From Acanthosepion pharaonis (lineage: Eukaryota > Mollusca > Cephalopoda > Sepiida > Sepiidae), in the NCBI GenBank assembly GCA_903632075.3, contig CAHIKZ030003485.1:52501-116500 (forward strand): 64,000 nucleotides of DNA. Reading direction: 5' to 3'. The notes under the pieces were generated by a model. That model saw only the letters and a list, made by a program, of their open reading frames with translations, did no database searches and was not told where the DNA came from. Positions 56,369-64,000 of this stretch are shown here, piece after piece. The stretch's first letter is position 1, and each line of letters starts with the position of its first letter. The translations under genes were made by a program, and so were the position numbers.

Positions 56369-57337
56369 GTAAGCTTTTCCATAATCATCAGTAAAGTACA
56401 AAGACACTCTATCGATGGCCTCAAGCTGACATCTCCAAATTCTTTCTATGGCCAACTCTCTTTTGAATATCTGAACTGTTTTATACTGGCATTAAATATG
56501 GGCCAAACTAATGCCAGAAGCCGTTTCAACTAAAGAACGACATCATTTACTTGCTTGGGGTATTAGAACATTTTTAATAACATTTTACTTTTTCATGGAC
56601 AAATCGTGTCAATGAATTTAATGTTATTTTATGTAAGAAGAAAAATATTAAATCCTATATTTATCCCATGTTGTTAGATCTGCAGGTATGTTGCTAGTCA
56701 TTACATGTGCAGTGTCGTTAAAAATCCTAAAGACAAGCGGGGTTACCAGATTACTAACGAATTGGGCAAAATATTTAAGTCCCACTCCAGACTTAGTAAG
56801 TTTTGAATTGATTTTCTTCTCATCAGTTGCCGAAGTTACTCTTTTTTTAAAAGAAAACCCGCAAAATCACAAAGAACGATATTCAAAATTTAGTAGCACT
56901 GATTGTGAGAAGGAGAGAAAAATGACAAAAGATACGAAAAGACAAAATAATTACAATAATGATAATATATAAAATAATATAACGAAAAGACTATTTGTAT
57001 TTGAAGTGGATATCTGTCTATTTAAAAACAGTCTCGCTGATCTTTTCACAAGCATTTCTACTATTACTGTCAACAATTTTCCATTTACCTGTATCCATAT
57101 TCTCGTACTAACAAACTAGTTGTATCGGTTGGGGTGGAATAAAACTGATAATTCGCTGCTAGATTTTGCATTTGATTAAATTAAATTTGATATAATATAA
57201 TTAAAATTGATATAATTAAAATTGATATAATTAAAATTGATATGACACTCAGTGTTTGTTTAACATTAAAACCCAGTATTGTCAATGGTCAGGAAATAAT
57301 GCTAACTTTACTGACAGAATGTTATTGTAGGATAGTT
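56369..57337. other. Unassigned DNA
   Basis: A 94-codon frame (56688-56972, +) is not recognised. Short tandem ATTAAAATTGATATA units lie at about 57185-57242. Confidence 0.4.
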
Positions 57338-57896
57338 GTCTAAACCAGTGTTTTTCAAACATTTTTAAGTACGACCCACAGCAAGAACCACATTTTTCAT
57401 CGTGACCCATTATACCTACGTGTCATAATTTAATGACAAACTCCGTTCACTAGGTTCATTTATTTAGTATCAACAATTTATATGCATATTTCTTATAATC
57501 TTCACATATTAGAATTGCATGTATCTATTTGTATTATCTATTTGTATGAATATAAATTTATTGCTTAAAAAAACTATCCCGTTCTTAAATTTCACTGAAA
57601 CAACCGCCAACACATCGAAAATTCCGAGATTTCAAATGAACACAACACATCATCATATTAGCGCAGAAAGAATGTACCTGTATTCGATTTCGAGAGAAAT
57701 TCACTTTTAGCTCTGACTTCAGATACAATTTGAATTCTGAATTATTCAACAATCTTAACGGCTTTCACCGGCCACGATGACGAACGCAGTGGACACCTTC
57801 ATAGCTAAGTTTTGGCGCGAGGTCTTTTGTGAGAGAGAACTGACAGCACTCAGTCCGCAACGAGTTTGACGAAGAAGGTATAAACTTGATGAGACA

Positions 57897-57900
<4 letters not shown>

Positions 57901-57960
<60 letters not shown>
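57901..57960. repeat. (TA)n microsatellite
   Basis: 30 TA units. Confidence 0.97.
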
Positions 57961-57963
<3 letters not shown>

Positions 57964-58096
57964 AAAGAGGTTATAGTAGTTCCAACGAGAGAAAAGTGTG
58001 TATATTAAAAAGAAGAGAGAAACCGCAAACGTTTTGGTTGTAATGTTGATTTTTTTTTAAATATTATGCTTTATTTTCCATAATTTTACTACACGT

Positions 58097-58122
58097 GTTT
58101 CTGGTCTCACGACCGTCATCAG
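58097..58122 (-). ncRNA. Hammerhead-like ribozyme core (degraded?)
   Basis: Minus strand: CTGATGA, then C-GGTC-GTGA-GACC-A, then GAAAC. CUGAUGA, a 4-bp stem II with a GNRA-type GUGA loop, and GAAA are in the right order and spacing for a hammerhead. The pair closing stem II next to the core (C.A) is not canonical G-C, and stems I and III with the cleavage site were not established. Penelope-like elements are known to carry hammerheads. Confidence 0.4.
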
Positions 58123-58739
58123 GTAAAGGGTGGTGATTTCCACATATTATTAAAAATAATTGATTTTTTTCTCCTTTATGTTCTTCGATGTTAAATATTC
58201 TCGATGAAACATTCTCTTTTTTTGTGTGTTAGTAATCCGAATGTCTTTCTTGAACTGGTAATGAAGAGTTCTGCGCAAAGGGTCATAAAACAATTAAGAT
58301 TGGTCCGAGAGAAATGATGAATTACTTATCTGTATCTTATCTTTTAATGTTTTAATGACCCCTGTGCGTTCTTAGATCAATTTTCGTGTGTTTCTGTCTA
58401 AATTAATATAATTATATTTTAAAATAATTTATGAGTGTTGTGTAAGATTTAGAGTTGTTTCTTTTCTGTACTTTGCTCTCATTTGCGTATTTTTTTTTCT
58501 TTCTTTTATTTTATTTATTTTTTGTCACAACCTATTTTATTTATATTGCGACCCACTGAAGGGTCGGGGCCAAAGTTTGAAAATCTCTGGTCTAAATTGT
58601 GCTTCGTACGGCCAACAGAACTCGCAAGATATAACCATTTTTTAATAGGAGCCTGTGACATTTGCTTATATTTCCCTTCCTCGAATTGTCTGTCTTCGAA
58701 TCTACTTAAACATCCCAAGAAGAAATGGATAGGTTCTCT

Positions 58740-58870
58740 TTGATAATTACTCCGTTTTGTTCCTTCATAGGACACTCGGTAAGGATCGAACACGCGAATG
58801 TAATAAGAATATTTGATATTTGTTTGCTTACTAATGCTCACCAACAAATTATTCTCTATTTCTCTTTTTT
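58740..58870 (-). repeat. SINE-A-like head
   Basis: Minus strand: AGTAAGCAAACAAATATCAA, and GTGTTCGATCCTTACCGAGTG, which resembles GAGTTCGATCCTCACTGAGTG of SINE-A copy 1. It lies just outside the hAT element. Confidence 0.45.
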
Positions 58871-59700
58871 TAAATAAATTTTCAATAAAAGTTACCATCG
58901 TTTTTTGTTTTTTTTCTTAATTTCAGAATTGATATTCGTTAATCTAAGGAAGATACAAGGATACATGGATGAAAATAAGAACAGCAAAATAGTGTTGTCC
59001 AAACTTCTGCATTTGGGAATGAATTTCTTAATTTGAAAATCATCATTCTAATTTCTGGATTTTACTCGTGCTCGAATACTGGAAACGGTAAAAAAAAATG
59101 TACACCTAACCCAAGCCACACGAGGCTGACCGAGTTCGCTTTTTGACAAAACTATTGGTGACAGAGAGAAACAAAAGTCAGCTTTTATTTTCATGACTTA
59201 AACACTTGCTAGTTATTAAAATATCTAAATATTACCACTGGTGCCAGAGGTCGATATTCGAGCGGGAATGGCGAAATTTTGTATGTTGATTTTCTAGGCA
59301 TTCCGTCCAAATTACTTGGAAAAGATTTGTCTAATACAATCATTCACTTCCTTATTTGGCTTTGCGTCGTACTCAGCGGAGTAAATAAAAAATGTACTTT
59401 TGTTGATTAAAAACTATAAAACTAAACATGCTGTAAGAATTTATTATATTTTGTATTTGTGAAAAATTTGTATTTTTACGAAATGGCTATATCCCCAAAA
59501 TACGTTATCAGGTTGAAGGCGGCGGGAGGGGGGGGGGTCTCAATGATATCAATTGTGGGGGCGTCATCAATATTTGTCAGGTTAAGAATAAACTACGCAT
59601 ATGATGAGGATATCTACGCAATATATTACATGTTTGAGTTAAGTACGACACAAGGTTCAAATTGAACGCATCACAGTGGTAGAATGATTGTGTTGCGTCG
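58871..59700. other. Unassigned DNA
   Basis: G-run at about 59528-59537. A 68-codon frame (59459-59665) is not recognised. Confidence 0.4.
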
Positions 59701-59715
59701 GTCTTCTTCGAAGAG

Positions 59716-59957
59716 TATATAAGCCTATCTTGAATTCCTGGCTGTTATTTGGAGGTGTGAACACCGACTACACTGGAAAAGACTCATTAATCTCAGCATC
59801 AGCTCCTTTTGGTTTCTAATTGGACTAAAAATGAAATATGGTTTTCTCCCCAAAGTAAATATGTTTCGATCAGTGAAACAATTCCGCGACATAAAAGATG
59901 ACGCTTCGACTTGTGCTAGTGTTCACAGAAGTGAAATTAGAGTAAAGGACTAATAAA
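59716..59957 (+). other. TATA box, 40-codon ORF and AATAAA in a row
   Basis: TATATAAG at 59716. An ATG-started frame at 59831-59953 reads MKYGFLPKVNMFRSVKQFRD then IKDDASTCASVHRSEIRVKD. AATAAA overlaps its stop at 59952. The order is that of a compact transcription unit but also of an LTR (U3-R-U5). The peptide is not recognised. Confidence 0.28.
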
Positions 59958-59989
59958 CAGTGTTGTGAGATGCTTTTTTTGTCTGGATG

Positions 59990-60444
59990 AATATCAAACA
60001 CGATTAAGTTACGGGAATCAATAATTTCGATAGTAAGTATTTATGGCTCCTGGAAAATTTGTCCCACAAACAATATTGGCGGACTCAATGTGAGTCCAAG
60101 TAAAAATAAGTTACATAAAAGAATGAATATAAAACAAACGACAATGCATGTATTAACAAAAGGAAATTACGTGTGACGAAAAGAAAAACTATGAAACTAG
60201 TGTGTGTAAAGTGTGAAGTGTGTGTGAGAGAGTACAAATATCAAAAGGGAAAGCCATGAAAATGAACGTGCTCCATTGGGGACATTTTACCCAAGTGCGA
60301 CTACATCTGAAGGCCAGAGTTAAAAAGCTATAAAAAAAAGAGACTAGAGACAGAAATGCACGCCTTTTTATAGGCTCAACGGCGCCCCAACTCCCAGCAA
60401 CAATAACAAAAATTGGTAGATATATAACTCGTGCCACATAGACA
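59990..60444 (-). mobile_element. LTR-like segment on the minus strand
   Basis: Minus strand: TGTCTATGTGGCACGAG start (60444), TATAAAAAGGCG (about 60373) some 70 bases in, then a C/T-rich downstream part with TTGTTAATACATGCA and TTGGACTCACATTGAGTCC. The layout resembles LTR 1. The 3' end and target duplication could not be fixed. The 82-codon frame here is not a gene. Confidence 0.4.
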
Positions 60445-61124
60445 CGAAGAATTTATAAAATTCAGACAAACTATACTTTTGTGTTGATGTAGACTACAGT
60501 TTTTGCAACTTGCATTATTTTAACTCGCCAATGGCACCGATATATACGATATTCCAGTCCAAATTTCCTATCTGAGAACAAATGGTAGTTCTGCGATAAC
60601 CGTTTTCAATCATCAAAAACCAAAAGCCAAATGACATTTGTTTCTTTTATAAACAGGTAGGATAGAAACAGCCAGTTGCAATAGATTAAAAATTATCTTC
60701 ATTAACGCTTCTGATTGGATGGGAAATATTTACAATGTTTTGTTACAAGTTTTTATTATCAATTGGAAATTTCTTTTTTGATCCTGTGTTTTTATAAAAA
60801 AACTACTTTTTTATTATTTGACTTCCGGTTTTCAAAGTTCAACAATTGGAAGCGCTTAAATTCTCTCAGTCAAAGAAAGAAGGCAAAATCTCTATTATTG
60901 CTTCACAGACTAACGGCATTAAACTTCTGAGATTTGAAAGAAACGCTAATGACCCCAAACGATTAATATTAATATTTATAATTTATTAAGTATAGCTGTA
61001 TATAACCGTACGATCGATTTGAGCGTTAAACTCACTCCAGTGTGTGAGATTTTTTTCTGTTGTTGTTAATTATTGCTTCATAACAAGGTGATGAATAGAT
61101 ATCTATTAAGATTTGGCACACAGC
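60445..61124. other. Unassigned DNA
   Basis: No supported feature. Confidence 0.4.
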
Positions 61125-61275
61125 CACAGATGTGGGTCACCTAATAGTCTGTGAGTTTACTTTGTTAACCATAGTTTCAAAGTGGAGTGCACTGTGAAGT
61201 TTCCAGTGAAAATTGAACTCACTACAGCAGTAACAGTTTATTAGAGAAGCTTGTTAACTAGTGATTAATATTAAA
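61125..61275 (-). repeat. SINE-A copy 3 (diverged)
   Basis: Minus strand: CTAGTTAACAAGCTTCTC (A-box) and GTAGTGAGTTCAATTTTCAC (B-box, mutated), in the order and spacing of SINE-A. Confidence 0.55.
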
Positions 61276-61450
61276 GTATCTATGAATATGTGTAGCATAT
61301 TTATATAGCTCATATACAACGATCTGAAAGGTCACAAAGTTTGCGTTGTCACAGATTGATATGTTACTGTGGTTTCGAGTCGACTAAGCGGCCATTTATT
61401 TTTTGGGAATGATACATTCTTCCTTGAATCTTTGACGTTCAAATTTATTA

Positions 61451-61471
61451 AACCCTAACCTTAACCCTAAC
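61451..61471. repeat. Short telomere-like (CCCTAA) stretch
   Basis: AACCCTAACC and TTAACCCTAAC: three partial units only. Confidence 0.6.
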
Positions 61472-62264
61472 TTCCGTCAGAAGAAATATTTTCTAAGACT
61501 GGATTTTAAGATGTACAAGTGTTCAAAGAAAGCTCTAAAAATAAATAGTCTTTCAAGATCAAATTAGTTTTATGTCGATCATTTAAATAAACTGTCATTG
61601 AGCAAAACTAGTTCCACCTTTGTACCATATGTCTCTGTGGTTTCTAATATTTTCGGGTTGAGAATATTGCATTATTTGGAGGCGGAAACGAACAAAAGAA
61701 ACTTGTTTTTCCCATCTGATGCTAAATTCATGCAAATTAATTATATGAAAGCTTATTATTTAATGATATTCCAACATGCCGGACAATTTGGTTTAGTTGC
61801 ATCAGTTGGAAAACATTCCTAGAGCTGAATTCATTTAGTTCTTTTATAAAGGAATTACATAAATAATTATCCTCGTTTTTTTTTTTTTTGTTATTCTTTT
61901 AACCTTTCTGAAATTAACATTTTCTTTCCTTTTTTCTTTACTTTTATTTGGCTAATCTCCAAGACAGACCGAGATTTTTGCATCTTGTATTTTCTAAGCG
62001 GAAACTCTCCCGGTTATTGAACAGGCTTTTCACATTGTATCGTTTCAGTAATCATGCCACAAATTTCCAGTTGCTTAAATTACAATCAGGTACATTAAAA
62101 CCTTCTGGTTAATTACAATAAGGCATGTACTGAGTTGCCTTTGGGCCAAATTTTAGTTAATTATTTTTATGTTCGTATCTGCAACCTGATCGGACTCCAG
62201 TCTGTTTACTTGTTATTTTAGATAATGATGTGTAATGTAATTTCATGAAATGTAATGATGCGGC
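61472..62264. other. Unassigned DNA
   Basis: A 74-codon frame (61598-61822) is not recognised. T-run near 61879. Confidence 0.4.
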
Positions 62265-62672
62265 TCATAGGTAAGTAATATGAAACATAAAATACATACG
62301 TAATGAGACAAATATATATATTTTTTTAATGTTACTAATCCATATCTCTTTATCGAGAAAGAAACGAGTAGATCCGTGTGTGATTTGCCCAAATAAGGTA
62401 ATGATTAAAATGCTAAAAGAAGGAACGACAATGACGCGACTCATAATTCTTGTCGCATTCTTCTTACAATCGGGTCGTAACTTGCAAAATATGGGGAACT
62501 GAAATGGGTCCCATATAAGATTCCCACGCGGTGGATGTTGTAATAAATAACAGTACGCGACTGACCTCTGATTTTTACAAGTTGCATTAAACAATAATAC
62601 AAATAAGCTTGCAAACTTAACGGTGTCTGAGACCAAGCTTATCTGTTGAAGAAGAGTCAATGTTTTCGCCAT
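62265..62672 (-). CDS. Hypothetical 135-codon open frame, probably not a gene
   Basis: ATG at 62672 to a stop near 62265. It has two hydrophobic stretches (VKFASLFVLLFN and VIVVPSFSILIITLFG). It is the longest non-repeat, non-transposon frame in the window, but it lacks any recognisable motif, and part of the DNA (CATCCACCGCGTGGGAATCT, CCCCATATTTTGCAAG) looks like repeat or LTR sequence. Confidence 0.15.
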   Translation of the reverse strand: MAKTLTLLQQISLVSDTVKFASLFVLLFNATCKNQRSVAYCYLLQHPPRGNLIWDPFQFPIFCKLRPDCKKNATRIMSRVIVVPSFSILIITLFGQITHGSTRFFLDKEIWISNIKKIYIFVSLRMYFMFHITYL

Positions 62673-62824
62673 CTACGGACTCTGTGGTGATAACGGTGTA
62701 GAGTAGGCTGGTTCTGCAAGTGTTCATTTCGTAGACCATACCAATAGTGGGTGTTCTCCCGAAAGTACATATGCTAATGTAGATGTGTCATGATTTATTT
62801 GTCGCCAGTTAGTTACTAACGTAA

Positions 62825-62990
62825 CCAATTAACTAACCTTATCGGTTATTATAAGGTCAGTTTTTTCTAAAGAATTAATAGATTTTTGTCTGAATTTCTG
62901 GGATGAGGAGTTATCATTATTTCCACTATTTATAGTCGGACTATTGTCCTCCGGTGTATATCGATCTGGGTAAACCGAACCCTTTATGTT
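62825..62990 (-). repeat. Second copy of the 42905 dispersed repeat
   Basis: TTTCTGGGATGAGG, ACTATTTA, TCGGACTAT and GAACCCTTTA occur in the same order as at 42974-43108. The CTGAAGAAGG motif is not present. Confidence 0.55.
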
Positions 62991-63060
62991 ATAAACAGAC
63001 CATTTACTTAAATATTTGTATCTATAAAAAGAACGTATAAACATAAATAAATGTCTTAAA

Positions 63061-63090
<30 letters not shown>
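62978..63090 (+). repeat. SINE-L tail followed by (CA)n
   Basis: TTATAAACAGACCATTTACT, TAAATATTTGTATCTATAAA and AGAACGTATAAACATAAAT match 11774-11846. It is followed by (CA)n at 63062-63090, whereas the other copies are followed by (TA)n. Confidence 0.8.
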
Positions 63091-63094
<4 letters not shown>

Positions 63095-64000
63095 GTTATT
63101 TAATAAAACAAGTACAGCGACAGGGTAGCAATATAATCAGTACAATAAACATTTATTAAATTTCAATTATTAACCATATGACACTCATTTGGACGTTGTT
63201 TACTACTCGACTGGGTATCTCCAAGATTAAGAATTAAAGAATATTTTCATATTGGTTCCTTTTTTCGAGTTGGAGAATTTATTAAAAAGCGAAATGAAAC
63301 CAATACAAGTTAATAGAAATAAAATCAAAATTGATCGAGATCAATAATTAAATTGAAAAGCAGTAGGCTAGTGCTTCTGCAGTACATATACTGAAATAGT
63401 ATTCAGTCTGTAAATTTGGAAATTAATGCTACATTACCTACATTTTTTGTTTACTAATGTTCCCCCAAAACAAGGCTCAAAAGTAACTCAAGGTAGAGGG
63501 TTACTATGTGGATTTGCGTAAGATTAGCGTAAGAAGGGACAAACGTTAAGATTACAAAGCTGAAGTCGATTTTAGAAAGAACCAGAAACCTAATCAAAAA
63601 CAGGAAACAAAGTATATGCTTCTACTCCTTTTCAAAAGACTGGGGAGGAGTTTCAACCGGACGATTGGCAATCCAAACTAATCCCCCAACCCCATACTTC
63701 ACGGAGAAAATATTTTCATTCACTCTACCACAGAAAGGTCGTCAGCTCACGTATTCAAAATTTAATAATTAAAATGTAAGCATGTAAGCATTTCAGATAG
63801 AAAAAAAAACACGCAAAAAGATCAACACACATAGATACACATACATGTAATTTGCAAACGTAATGGGAAATAGATCATGTGGTATATAAAGAAAAACAAT
63901 TGATCAATTGATGTTGAAATGTATCGCCTGAAAACATATAAATACTAAACTTTGCAACAGGTTGTAGTTAGTCAACTAAAAATTCTATCTTGTCTACACA
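63091..64000. other. Unassigned DNA at right edge
   Basis: AT-rich. ACTTTGCAACAGGTTGTAG at about 63952 is the reverse of a phrase at 44268, so a dispersed repeat probably runs over the right edge. Confidence 0.4.

Larger units (their letters stand above)
57346..58589. mobile_element. hAT-superfamily non-autonomous element, 1244 bp
   Basis: The left end CAGTGTTTTTCAAAC and the reversed right end CAGAGATTTTCAAAC match at 13 of 15 positions, and both carry GACCCAC further in. The flanks GTCTAAAC (57338-57345) and GTCTAAAT (58590-58597) form an 8-bp target-site duplication with one mismatch, the hAT signature length. No transposase frame. The interior holds a (TA)n tract and the hammerhead-like motif at 58097, suggesting a second element inserted inside it. 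Confidence 0.85.

Noticed and set aside
61451..61471. Interstitial telomere
   Set aside because: Only about three imperfect units, too short to claim a telomere remnant.

Overview
This window looks like an animal gene desert, most likely from a cephalopod (octopus-type) genome. It is AT-rich, packed with dinucleotide microsatellites, and made largely of decayed transposable elements. I found no intact host protein-coding gene, no rRNA and no credible functional tRNA. The organism call is inference, from the look of the LINE reverse transcriptases, Penelope-like elements with GIY-YIG ends, tRNA-derived SINEs and Ty3-type solo LTRs. It was not checked against any database.

Layout. 1-546: a 57-bp minisatellite with higher-order structure, cut by the window edge. 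1650-3560: a minus-strand LINE relic. 4.7-5.5 kb: a CT-rich degenerate tandem array. 8-17 kb: four fragments of one jockey/CR1-like LINE family ('LINE-A'), a foldback SINE ending in a (TA)n run, and a cluster of CCAAT boxes near 10.3-10.7 kb. 17-22 kb: mostly AT-rich filler with a nested hairpin and a hAT-like non-autonomous element. 22.7-30.3 kb: a dense nest of elements, comprising a Penelope-end repeat, an internally deleted Tc1/mariner-like copy, a Penelope-like element split by a LINE-A insertion, a Helitron helicase relic and a second Penelope GIY-YIG end. 30-43 kb: SINEs and two solo LTRs with matching 4-bp target-site duplications (AGCC and GATG). 44.4-45.5 kb: an RTE-like LINE. 45.7-50.4 kb: microsatellites, a 1.19-kb element with near-perfect 56-bp terminal inverted repeats, a head-to-head SINE pair, two Penelope fragments and a third solo LTR. 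53-58.6 kb: a SINE, a duplicated exon-like segment, and a hAT-type element with an 8-bp target duplication. 59.7-63.1 kb: promoter-like or LTR-like pieces and SINE fragments.

There are no genes working together here. The coherent stories are about mobile elements. (1) Several Penelope-type ends carry a CTGATGA...GAAAC arrangement resembling degraded hammerhead ribozyme cores. (2) SINE 3' ends run directly into (TA)n or (CA)n tracts, so the SINEs may have seeded those microsatellites. (3) Nested insertions can be ordered in time. Candidate host regulatory DNA is limited to motif-level evidence: the CCAAT cluster, a perfect palindromic estrogen-response-type site at 38131, a DR1 plus E-box at 40699, and an octamer plus TATA pair at 54296.
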